A DNA stretch of 64,000 nucleotides from Plecoglossus altivelis. Taxonomy: Eukaryota; Chordata; Actinopteri; Osmeriformes; Plecoglossidae. Below, piece after piece: positions 45,001 to 55,400 of the stretch. The stretch spans positions 5,807,203 through 5,871,202 of the forward strand of contig BROE01000028.1 of NCBI GenBank assembly GCA_036571765.1. The letters are read 5' to 3'. Position 1 is the stretch's first letter, and each line of letters starts with the position of its first letter. The position numbers and the translations under genes are program-made. The notes below the pieces were generated by a model. That model saw only the letters and a program-made list of their open reading frames with translations. It was not told the DNA's origin and searched no databases.

Positions 45001-45390
45001 GAAATAGTGAATGGGGAATATACTCAAATAATTCTAATATGTTGAAAAAGTGTGTTATTCCAAAGCCAAGCTGTTACTTTGATTTACTTAGATCATTTTA
45101 GAGCTGTACCTCCGAGGGGAAATGTTGAAGACCTCAGCAATCTTAGTATACAGCTCCTTCACATTGGTAAAGCCATAGATGCGGCCTGTGGGGCTCCCGT
45201 GGGCCAGCTGGGTGTGGAACACCAGCCTGGGCCTTGGGTACTCCGGTGGGCCAGGCGGAGGTGGTGATGAGGGGGGTAGCGGTGGAGCCGAGGGCACCAC
45301 TCCTACTTGGCTCTGGTTGTTCTCCTCCTCCATGGGCATGGAAGCCTTGGGATCCTGCTCCTGCGGGCTCATTGCCTCCCCGTTCTGCAT
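38886..45390 (-). CDS. gipc3: GIPC3, PDZ-domain adaptor protein
   Basis: Six minus-strand exons: 45390-45110, 43087-42902, 41937-41757, 40233-40124, 39635-39554, 39037-38886, about 330 residues. The layout is a Pro-rich N-terminus, the GIPC GH1 region (RPRLVFHTQLAHGSPTGRI), a central PDZ domain ([20 protein letters not shown] to FTLRLVGPKKAF) and the C-terminal GH2 domain that binds myosin VI in this family. [13 protein letters not shown] and [20 protein letters not shown] match GIPC3 better than GIPC1 or GIPC2, and its neighbour is tbxa2r as in human. GIPC3 is an endocytic and trafficking adaptor required in cochlear hair cells; human variants cause recessive deafness. Odd: exon 1 ends one base short of frame at its donor. 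The start is uncertain: ATG 45390 is the first in frame, with further ATGs 6, 17 and 19 codons on. Confidence 0.92.
39554..39635 (-). CDS. gipc3: gipc3 exon (GH2)
   Basis: Reads PNEFEEEATRKVDDLLESYM and GIRDVEL plus one base. Acceptor ttccccaccag, donor ctag|gtaag. Confidence 0.93.
40124..40233 (-). CDS. gipc3: gipc3 exon (linker to GH2)
   Basis: Reads DMIGMRTRAPKSSEGKMGNG and KETLRLRSKGAATVQEV. A TG repeat lies directly before the acceptor (tgtgtgtgcgtag). Donor gaagtg|gtgagt. Confidence 0.92.
41757..41937 (-). CDS. gipc3: gipc3 exon (second half of PDZ)
   Basis: Sixty codons plus one base: RIKEGSTIDQLKTVCVGDHI, EAINDQSIVGCRHYEVAKML, KEQQRGSPFTLRLVGPKKAF. The acceptor cacacgacag takes its pyrimidine tract from the complement of the adjacent tetranucleotide repeat. 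Donor cttcg|gtgagc. Confidence 0.94.
41944..42770. repeat. Polypurine tetranucleotide repeat with assembly gap
   Basis: GGAA/GGAT/GGGA/GAAA units at 41944-42100 and 42679-42770 flank an N run at 42101-42678 (578 bases). The repeat sits in gipc3 intron 2. Open frames reported across the Ns are meaningless. Confidence 0.95.
42902..43087 (-). CDS. gipc3: gipc3 exon (GH1 end and first half of PDZ)
   Basis: Sixty-two codons in phase 0: [60 protein letters not shown] and IK. It includes the carboxylate-loop region LGLTIT of the PDZ domain. Donor attaag|gtgtgc. Confidence 0.94.
43088..45109 (-). other. gipc3 intron 1
   Basis: A 2 kb intron. Apart from a C run at 44841-44850 I see no repeat, exon or RNA gene in it. 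Confidence 0.6.
45110..45390 (-). CDS. gipc3: gipc3 first coding exon, frame broken at its end
   Basis: Reads MQNGEAMSPQEQ, an acidic and then Pro-rich stretch, RPRLVFHTQLAHGSPTGRIY and GFTNVKELYTKIAEVFNISP. The donor is cggag|gtacag, leaving phase 2, while the next exon begins in phase 0. Family members read SPSEILFCTLN or APTEILFCTLN here; one more C in the CCCC run would give SPSE and restore phase. An ATG-less frame runs upstream to a GTG at 45462; I start at the first ATG. Confidence 0.85.
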
Positions 45391-48300
45391 CGGCCCCCCG
45401 AATCTGGCTTCTCCTTTGTCCTTCGGAAGCCTGACTGGATTATGCCCTAGCTTGCAATGCACAGAGTCTTCCCCACTCCCCCGTCCACCTCTCCAACCCT
45501 GCCATGGGCTGTTGGCCTGCTAAATTAGTGATGAGAGTCTCCAGGTAACGGTAGCTTGAGGAGCACAGCGCTGCCCGGATGAAACCCAAAACCCCGTAGA
45601 TGCAGGATCGTATGCGGGTGCAACATCAGACACCCTGAGCACCCAGAGAGAACAGCAAACCCATTACAGCACCTAAAAGTTCTTTCAAGACCCTCCACGA
45701 TTCTGTACTCGTCTGGGCCGCAAGGGAACTCCAGACATGTGATCGCAGAGATATTACACTCCCCCCCCCCAAAAAAGTGTGATGGAAACTATTCCTGTAG
45801 AGAGAGCTCCAAATTGTCACACCCACAGTCCGTGAACGTAGACAATGAGTCGGTGTGTGGAAGTAAGGTGATACTCGGGGGCTAGGAGTCCCCCCTACTC
45901 TTCATTAAGGGACAGATATTCTCGGCAGGGTGCATCTACACAATGGGTTGACCTTTCTGACCCTAGAGATACACAAGACCCTTGGTCAGGTCATTCACCT
46001 CGGGACATTGTTTCAGCGCTTGGTTGATGACGGAGCTGGCAATGATGGATTTTATGAATGATATCGGTGGGGGAAGGATCTTTTTATTAATATCGAAGAC
46101 CTACTGCTGACTGCTTCCATCACTGAAATGTAGAGGTAGGCTTTATTCAAATACCGGTGCTGATATAGAAGGTTGTGTTCGTGCACCTCCCTTTTTATAC
46201 ATCTTGTCAAATAAAAAAGTCACTCATCAAACACCTCACTATTGTACAATAAACCAAATGATCTTTTCCCATCTGCTTGAAAAGTTGGCTCTGGGCAGCT
46301 TTTTTAACAGCGTTTAACATCAGTCTGCTCATTGGCCTGATGAGGATTTAGCAAGAATAAACATCAGTACATCAGACTTTGTTGGCTACTTTGGCCCTAT
46401 GTGTTTTACAGCAGGCTACATGAATGGTGTGCTATAATACAGCTTTCTGCAACAGAAATAATACAAGCAACAGCGATAGCAGTTTTCTTATCTAAGTCAT
46501 TTTTTGTCAAGTGGTCTCTCTTATCCCGAGGTTAAAACTATTACTTCAAGGCACTGATAATGAGCAATGTTCTACCAAAACCGACACTTTACAACCGCTG
46601 ATAGTCACCACAATCTTGACTGTAGCGGACATCTCTGTATCCTGTCCTTGGAATGTGCTAATAACGACCCTGACTACTCTGGTCTAGTCTAGTTTGTCCT
46701 TGACTTAGGATTTGGACGTCAGCATAATATCACAATACAGAAACGTTCCTTTTACTGCTCTAGACACATGACCAGATTTACATCAACAGGGATATATTCG
46801 TTTGTTTGTTTTTTCAATAAAGTGACGTGATCTCGTGCGAAAGTGTCCTGGCTATGTATAACCATCTCATGACTGTTATTGGCAGCATTTACTCTTGCTG
46901 TTGGGAATGAGCGTGTAATAAAAATCAAGGTGAAGTAAATTCAACTTTTAGTGTTTCCCACTTGTCACTATCTCCCCAAACATTGGCTCCAATCATGTGG
47001 TCTGCTTGCAAATCAAATGTCAATACTGCAGGAGTCAATGTTGACTTATGGCACGTTCGATGCAATGTGAGCAATACTTCACCTGGGTTTACCGTACAGG
47101 ATGTTGCACTTGAGATTTTCCTGTCCCATAGAACAAATACAATTTATTTGTGTCCACCCTACAGACTCTCGTAGCTTAGTACAGATAGAGCATATACAAT
47201 TCAAATATTTTGTCACTGCTGTGTGTTTCTGAGTAAAAGCGTTCACAATATTGTGTTCAACACATTGGCTCAAACTGTGGAGAACCATCCGGATATCTTG
47301 GCAAGGTAACTGAGAGAAAGCTGTCTCCTGGTCATCCTACGTGGTGTGAAAACGTACTTATCTGATTGAACCATTTTCTGTATAAGGCTCTACTCCCACA
47401 CTGTTTCCTCTTTGTCTCCTGGTGAGGATGATTATGGGATGTTCTGGAGCTGGAGGAAAGCCCGCACAGACTGCGCAAGGGTGGCGTGTTTGCTGTGTCA
47501 TGTTCTAACACATTGCCTCCTCTGTTCCCTGTGAGGCGAGGAGTTTCCTAAATAGTCATATGAGCTGTTTGGCTCAGAAATCCCCCTCCATATTGACTAC
47601 TTCCTCAAAAAAGTACTGTTATGAGTAATGCTGACTCTTTTCACTGTGAGATTGAGATGAGATTCTCAATTCGATTCCTGAAAACGAATGGTTGATGGTG
47701 TCCCAATAGTAGCTACAGTACCTTGAGTGTTGTGAGGAACACACATTTCACGGGACACATTTCAGCCAGGGGCCCAGTCAAGTGAGTTAGGTGTGACCTA
47801 ACCATGTGCTGCTGTAATTACTGCCTCGCAGAAGTGGGTGAGATGGTCCTGGGTCAGCTGGTCTTTACAGGGCCTTGGCTGACCAGGAAAGATCCTGCAG
47901 TTTATGAACCTCAGTTTCCAGCTAAGTTATTGAGTCCCCAGATGTCTTTCTTTGAATCATGGAGTTATTTAACAGTGTTTGACTATGACCGTTTTTAATA
48001 TTTATGAGACCACGTTCATCCTCTTTTACTCTGTTATTTTCTAAAACCGTTTTATTGTCTTGTTGTTAGTGCAAATAAATTTAATGTAATATTAATTTGA
48101 ACAGATGGCTATTTTGCTGCCATAAAAATGTCAGACTAATCATGATAAACAGTTATGAATGAAGCTTGTGTCAATAGATTGTCAAGATACTGTCAGTATT
48201 ACAAAATAGGTGTAATGTTCTAAAAGTGAATGGCGTGAGCGTGAGTATATTTTCAGTCTGTTGCCAAAGTACACTAAATTCATAAATTATTAAGCCACTG

Positions 48301-48602
48301 AAAACAATTCGACAAAACACCATTGCAGCTTGTGAAGCGGACCCTACAAGGATGCGGGTTGCTTAACACGGGGCGGAGGCTGTGAGTCGACTACTACGCA
48401 CTGATTGGACAGCTGGTCTGACATGCCATTTTTTGTAATTCGACGCTGTCTGCTATTGGTCCGCAAGCCTTGGTCCGATTTAACATCATTATCCTAATCA
48501 GCATACATGGTGTCGGCAAAGAAAAGCTGTAGCGAAACAAATTCAAGGAGTCGGCGTGGAGCGGTGTGTTGAGGCAAAATCGAGCACTGGGTTGGAAGAA
48601 GA
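45391..48602. other. Divergent intergenic and promoter region
   Basis: About 3.2 kb between the start of gipc3 (minus) and the first exon of the GRAM-domain gene (plus). It should hold both promoters. CCAAT and GC boxes are visible only near the right end. A C run is at 45761-45770. Confidence 0.5.
48370..48459 (+). promoter_or_regulatory. Candidate promoter boxes of the GRAM-domain gene
   Basis: ggggcgg (48370-48376) and two reverse CCAAT boxes, ATTGG at 48404-48408 and 48455-48459, lie 145-230 bases before the first ATG. The spacing is typical of TATA-less promoters. Confidence 0.45.
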
Positions 48603-48694
48603 ATGCTTGAAAACAAGAGAGAGAGGTTGAAAACCTTCCTAAGGAAGATAGATGAGAAGGCTATTTTCAGAATCAAGCACTTCATGAAAGACGG
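48603..48694 (+). CDS. GRAM gene alternative first exon 1a
   Basis: ATG at 48603 opens MLENKRERLKTFLRKIDEKA, IFRIKHFMKD plus GG at a consensus donor gacgg|gtaaga. Phase 2 matches the acceptor at 57255. The peptide is basic with hydrophobics spaced 3-4 apart, so an amphipathic helix is likely. CCAAT boxes upstream support a promoter here. Confidence 0.65.
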
Positions 48695-51600
48695 GTAAGA
48701 ATAACTGTTCGCTCGGAACCGCTGTATATCTTCCCAGCCAATCAGCTGCGAGCACTCATCTAAGGGTGGACGCTAGGCTAAAATAGCCGAGTTAGCTAGC
48801 CAAACATATTGAGGAGTTTTCTATTTTAGCTGCTACAGTATGCATATATAATATTTGTGCAAATTGGCCATAGAACATGTGCATGAAACCCTGTCAATAA
48901 ACGTTCCCGTGGCCTGAGACGTTTCAATTTATGTGGAGGCCTTGCTCTGCACCGCTCCGCTCATCTAAACACAGATGTAGGTTAGCCAGATAGGACTTTG
49001 GTATCAGTTTGGCTGTAAAACAATTATATCGTTGTCATAATCATTCTTTTATTGTGTATAATATCCAACTGCGTGCGATTGTTTGCAGCCAGCCATGTAG
49101 TCGCAGGGGTTGTTTACATGCATGTTTACATGTCAAATTGTACTAATGACTCTGGTCCTTGCTGTGTTGAACCACGTAGCAACGTGTAGGTTATATTCAC
49201 TGACTGAACGGTTGTGAGATGGCACGGTGTCATGCTCATCCTAGTAGAGTCTCAATCCTATCCGGTCCTCTTCTAGAAAAAGCATGACATCATCCTTTAG
49301 ACTGTGGGTCGGATTGACGCTATTTTAGTGGCTCTTTTGAAACAGGGATGACCCTAGCCTCTTTCCATGTCGGATAGTCCATGTTAAAGTGGGAACAAAC
49401 ATTGTCCAAAACTCTAAGTCCGTGTCCTCTTTTGCTATGTCTATTTTTACTTCCCCTTGGTCAGCCACAGGTGGGCTGCCTGGTGTTGTCACAAAAAAAA
49501 GATGGCTTCATATCACTTAATACCCAGCCTAGTAGGAAGAATTTGTATTTCTTCCCTCCCCTATGGCCTCTCCCTGGACAGCCGGTGGATTCCATTTGGC
49601 CTGGTGTCTCTTCCGCCGTTAACTAGACGTACGTCACATCGAGGGTCGTCCGTCTCTCTGTCCTTCACCGTAGACCTTCCCTGTACGATAAACTTAAGGG
49701 GCGTTTGAATGTTCTTGTTTTTTGAAATAAACATGGAAGTGCAGCAGGCAACGATACCACGCAGGGTGGAGATCTCGCTAGCAGACCTGGGAGCGGAAGT
49801 CCCAGCCTTTAAATAATACTTAGCGAAAGCTAGGCTAAAAAAGCAACTTAAGTAAAAGGGAGAAAGCCACACCAGGCCTTGCTGATGGTTTCCAGTCAAA
49901 GTATGGGGTTGTGTTCAAACCAGCGCTTTGGTTTGGAGGGTGTGTGAGGCCTCCCGATATAGTGCTAATAAGCACTCTTGGGACCATCCAGAGTCGAGAA
50001 ACTGCTCTTTTTCCCCCCCTTTGGCTCTTGGCTGCCTTCTTCACAGAGTGCTGTCGGATTCCACGTCGATTCCAAAGCGCCTTCCTCCCCTGGCCCTGAC
50101 GCCACGTGCTTGCCTTGTTTGTAAACGTGACCGTCGAGAGCCATGCCAGTTTGACCCGGTCTTAATCAGAGATAATGTTGCTCTGTACACACATTTTACA
50201 ATCTGCCCTCTTAAGACTGTTCCGGTTGCTCCCTGTAGTACTGTATACATAAGCGTATATTAAAAATGTAATGCATTAGACTTGTATAGAGCTTTTCTTT
50301 GTAATCAAAGATACTTTACGGGGTATAACATGTCAAGGTTGAGCCCACGTGTAACCGGATCTGTCCAGATCATGTAGGCGTGGCCCCGTATCAAATCTGG
50401 GTTGAGATGTCTACCAGGGCATAACCACTGCTGAAAGAACCACATGACCCTGCAAAGAAAGCTCTTCTCTGTCTCAGAGAGGATGTAGGGAGATCTGCCC
50501 AAACTGTGAGCCACATGACTCTCACAAACGCACACTTGTTCCTCCCCCAGTAGCAAGCACACACATGCTCACTGTTCCAGCTCGCTGGGTGCTGTGCGTA
50601 GTGAGGCTGTGAGGTTGAGGGTTGGTTGGTGAGCTTTGGACCACTGCGGTTGAGCCGAAGGGCAGGGCGCCAGCGGCTTTGGCGGAAAAACAAATCTGGC
50701 GTTGTTGTTGTTGTTTGGGCACGGTGACCGGAGTTCTGCCCTACAGACTGTCCAGTGTGCTTCCAAACCCTCCTGCTCGGCCCAAACCCTCCTGCTCGGC
50801 CCAAACCCTCCTGCTCGGCCCAAACCCTCCTGCTCGGCCCAAACCCTCCTGCTCGGCAGGCTGTCGAGGGCTTCACCCTCCACCCCCCACACGGTGTCGC
50901 TTCATACTTTTACAACAGGAAATTTCTATTTGAATCTGCTCTGATCCATTACAGTAGATGGTGCACGTATGTGCCTCTTCCCATTTTGCTCTGAAACAAG
51001 GAGTGTTTCTGTTTCTGACGAAATGTCGTGACCAAATCTCTACCACCTGTACCACAATCTGTACCACCCTCCCCCGCCTCAGCCGTTAATCCAAGAAGTG
51101 ACACGTTTTCTTTTGAAGACGAGAACACCCCAGCTGTGCCTGCTGTCATCTGATCTCTGTTTAAGACTAAACCAATTTGATTGGATAAGAGGAAAGCAGC
51201 TGTTCGAACGACCTTACAATATGCAGGTCTCTGTGCGTCCACTAGATGGTGTTTACTTCATGCTTCACAAATCACTTTTTTAGATTTCTGCTTTTTTTCC
51301 CTTTTTTTCCTCCAGCTATGCTAGAAAGACTGGTTGGCTGGTAGGCTAGCTGTGCAAAAAACTGCAATGGATAAAGATGATACAAAGCTTGTCCTATCCT
51401 GCGTCAGTATAAGAACACCGTGCTTCTGTAATTCAGAACTAGGAGATAGGGATCCTTCCAGCTCAGTCAACAGCAATGTTCTAAAAGCACATGCGTGACT
51501 GATACAGAAAACGGGACAGGCTATCTGAGCCCCCTGTCCAGACAGCTCGGCTAACCGATTTGAAAGAGATGCTCGTGTAAGATCCCAGTCTTACGATGGG

Positions 51601-52413
51601 GGGGGTCGTGCATTGTGGGACAGTCTCAAATGCCAATGGATTTCACAGAAGCAAATGACATCATGAAAACACTTAGTCCTATTTCATGTTTACTCTATTG
51701 CAGGGGCCTGAACAACCCCCTCAACCCTCCTCCCCACCCCCAGACTTCTAAACTTGAGATACTGTACCCTAATTGACCAGCGATCTGGTGTGTACCACCG
51801 TACCAGCTCACTAACACAACAGTATGTTCCCAACGGATATTTATAACCTACCTAGCTCGCACCCTTATCTGAGCCCCCTGGCTGTCTCTAATACCAGGAA
51901 ATGGAGTATTTTGGGGGGTGGGTGGATTCTTGGCGACCACCAATGGGAAGCACTGCTGCCGTGACAAGACCTCACACCTCTCTTGTGTGGCTGTTGTGTT
52001 GGCTCAATCTTATCTGGTGATTAGGACGACAAAGGTGGCGATGGAAGGGGGTTGGTTGGTTGGGTGGGTGGGTGAGTGGGTGGGGCTGCTGTTCCAAGCA
52101 TGTACGATGTGTGCCCACGTTGGGCTAGCTTGTGCCTGAGCTTGTGGCTTTTGCCGGTCTGAAGGGACAGGAGTACGAAGGCCAGCACACATTTGGCTAG
52201 ACTAGCGAGTTTAAATTGTACTCTGTTGTAATCTTCGGACCCAAAGCAAATGAGTCTAGTCCTTTCCTCAAATGGGAATCTGGGCTTGGTCTGTGACTCG
52301 ATTAGAAAAAAAGATGTGAGTCATTTAAAGACGGTGAATCAAGCAAGAGCTTTCTGTTAGGTTTGGGAGTCTCGGCGGCTCCATTTATAATGGAAAGTGT
52401 TTGTGTGTTTGTG

Positions 52414-52444
<31 letters not shown>

Positions 52445-55400
52445 ACACCTGCGCTGTTAGCCTAAAGGCGTGCATGTGATTGACGACAACTCCAACCACA
52501 CTTGCATTTCTAGAACCTCTTGATTGACTTTTCCCAGACACCAGCGATGCATGGCCTCCCTGTCAGTAGCTCGTTTAAGATGGTCACGTTGGCCATTGCA
52601 TAAGCTGTTGTGGTATGTCAGGCAGACTCTCAAAAGTGACTTACAGCCCAGCTAACCTACGGTCCTCCTACACATGTTTAACCGTTTGAACTCCTAAAAC
52701 TGGAACTGTCATTGGTGATGCAGAGGACAAGTTTCGTCAGTTTAGCGTTTGAGATAGTAACGATAGTTAGTCAGTTAGTTAGTTATATTTGGGGAACTGC
52801 ACCAGGTCAGCAGTGAATCAGCTGGGACAAAACTACTCCTTTGACTCAGATAGAACCCAGTCTCATAAACCTACCAGTGCAAGGTTCATTTGAACAAATT
52901 CCCTTTTGTTTCAGCCCTCTTTTTCAAACAGGCAAAATATTTGTTTTCTCTGTGAAGGACACAATGCATCTCACAGAACAGGGGTGACCTGACCATTAGC
53001 ATGACTATTGTACTTGTTTTAACTTCTTTTCTAGCAAGACTAATGTGGAAGTGCTTTAGTTTCCATCCACTTTGGTCTTGCGCCGTTTGGATAGCGAAGC
53101 CGCTCTCCCCCCTCCTTCTGGCTCCCACAGTCAGCTGTTTCCAAGGTAACACAGCTGGCTCCTAAATCCCCCGGGGGGGAGGTCGAAGCTTGAGGGACAG
53201 CACAGCTTCAAACCCAGCCCTCGCTCTCTCTTTCTCCCTAATCCTCCTCCTCCGCTGGCTGTTTTCATGCCCAGCTCAGACTGCACTTCCAGCAGACTCC
53301 TGTTTGTTGTTTTTTCGATTGCAAACGGAGACCTTTGCACCTCCCACCCCTTGCTCACCTCACACTGCTCCGGGTCCAAAGGCAAGGTGCAGAAGTCGCA
53401 CTTCATTCGATTCATTTTTTTTTTCTTCCCCGTTCCGACGCACGCACGCTCTCCGCAAGCCTGCTCCATACCAAGCAGGTGTTCAGGACAGGTCATGGAG
53501 AAGGGGAAGAGTTTCCCGGGGCGAGCCGGCAACGTGGCAGAGCCTCCTCGTGGCGAGGATGGGCGGAGGTAGGCCCTCTGAACCTTAACATGGCTGACCG
53601 CTCAGCCCTTTCAGACAGAACCGATGGCAGCAATAGCCCGTCTCTGTGTTTTGTAACTAAACCTGTGAGTAGCTGTCAGCAAACCAACACTTGACTTGGC
53701 TCTGCGTGAAGGTTTGTCATCACCTACAGATTTGCTTTCGTTTCTATTTTGTATTCCGAATTTTAGCCTAAATGTCTATTGTCAGTGTGTAACATGCACA
53801 GGCATAGCCCAATCCATAAATCCATAGAGTATCACAGTCATTTGTCTTACCGATCTGTCAGTGAGGCCGGGGGAAGAGATAGGGGTTATCATGTCGAAAC
53901 GCATGTGGCTGTCTGTTTGTAGGACAGAGTCCATCACAAAATGGGACATTGTGAGGAATCCAGATGAACAGATCAGGCGAGGTTTTCACACATCTTGCCA
54001 AACACACACGTAAGACAACAAGCAGTCAGGTGGATAGAAGAGCCTGGGTTGGATCTTTTCCCAGTGCTGAGAAAGTGGGGCATGGTTCAAGGCCTGTGTT
54101 TTACAGATATCTGCTGTGGAAACACAGAGAAACTAGGCCACTCTTGTGTCTCGTGAGCGTGACTGGAACTTGTTCAGCAGCGCTGGCATCTCTGTTCTTC
54201 CTGTACCTTTTTGGTGTTTCTGATCACCTCCTAACTAAGTAACATGACGAATTCCAGGATGTTCCTGGGAATCAACAATGCTAATGTAACTTCAGTTGAT
54301 TTGGCCTCGACCGGACGATAGCTTAAAACGGAAAGAAACCAGATAAATCCATCATTTTCTTCCTCCCAATGACAAGCCTCCTGCTAAGGCAGTATTAGAA
54401 GAAAAGAATGGCATGTTTGGCGCTATATCAGATGTTGTGTCGAAGGGCATGATTGTGTTGGGGTCTAGAACAGGGGTGGACTGTCCTGGTTCTCAGGAGC
54501 TGCTGTCATGAAGTTTTCAGATGTTTCCCTGCTTCAACTCACCTGATTCTAACGAATGCTCATTATCAGGCATTCACAGAGCTTGATACTAACCCAGTCA
54601 TTATATTCAGGTGTGCTAGAGCAGGGAAACATCTACAGCATTCGGGGCAGTGGCCCCCGAGGACTAGGATGACCTAGCCCTGGTCTAGAAGGCTGCACCT
54701 GACAAGGAGGTGGGCCCACAGTATTGGTCTTGGTCCTCCACCGGAGCAAACGGCAGCCGAACAGCAGGACTGCTCATGTTCAGAGCGCACACTTTTACAG
54801 AAGAAGGCTATCCTTTGGAACATTCTGCACACGGTTTTTAAAAGCCGCTGACTGACTGCGTTTTTGGGGCCATCTGGTTAGTAATGGACAGGACCTGTTG
54901 TACCAGATTCTCCTCAATTTGCCTGCTCTTTCACACAAAGCCAAAATAGCCACGAGCACTGTACCTTTTGTCAAATGTCAAATGTCCCAGATGCTATTGT
55001 ACTTGACATGCCGTCACCTGGTGGAATGCATTGTGGGACTGGGGGATCTCAAAAGCTGTTCTTGCCTTCAGCTCATTTTCTGTGACGGCTGCAAAAGTGA
55101 GTCTCGACAATGCTAGTTTGGCCCAAAAGTAAGAATTAGAGTGCTTTAAGATCCTTAGTGGTTTGCCTCAACGTTGCCTCGTCAGCCTTCCCATCTCATA
55201 ATTACCTGAGCCAGATGGAAACCTGTAACTGGAGGTCTCGTTTACACATTGTAAAAGTGGTCAACTTTATTTGCTGTGACGCAGATCTACTTTAAAAGGT
55301 TTCTAAATGGGCAGGCAGGTGGCATCAGTAAAGCTTCCCTTTTTTACCATAGATCCCGCTCACTGTTTGCACCCAGTCAATCCAACCTTGCTCGATCCTT

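Larger units (their letters stand above)
48695..53494 (+). other. GRAM gene intron between alternative first exons
   Basis: Contains a 19-bp minisatellite (50764-50858), a TG microsatellite (52397-52444) and no further exon that I can support. A 27-codon frame at 49733-49816 lacks a donor and is not called. Confidence 0.5.

Noticed and set aside
45391..45462. Upstream extension of gipc3 exon 1 to a GTG at 45462
   Set aside because: There is no ATG in the extension and it resembles no GIPC N-terminus. The first ATG is at 45390.
49733..49816. 27-codon frame starting MEVQQATIPRRVEISLADLG
   Set aside because: Ends in a stop without a usable donor; no conservation evidence. Could not be joined to the GRAM gene.
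50764..50858. Possible CRISPR-like array
   Set aside because: Units are head to tail with no spacers, in a vertebrate intron.
50391..50892. 161- and 107-codon minus-strand frames with repeated Arg/Glu/Gly peptides
   Set aside because: Generated by the 19-bp minisatellite. No splice context or recognised homology.
51245..51258. Second CTCF-like motif (CCACTAGATGGTG, approximate position)
   Set aside because: Departs from the consensus at a key C (GGT for GGC), too weak to report as a site.
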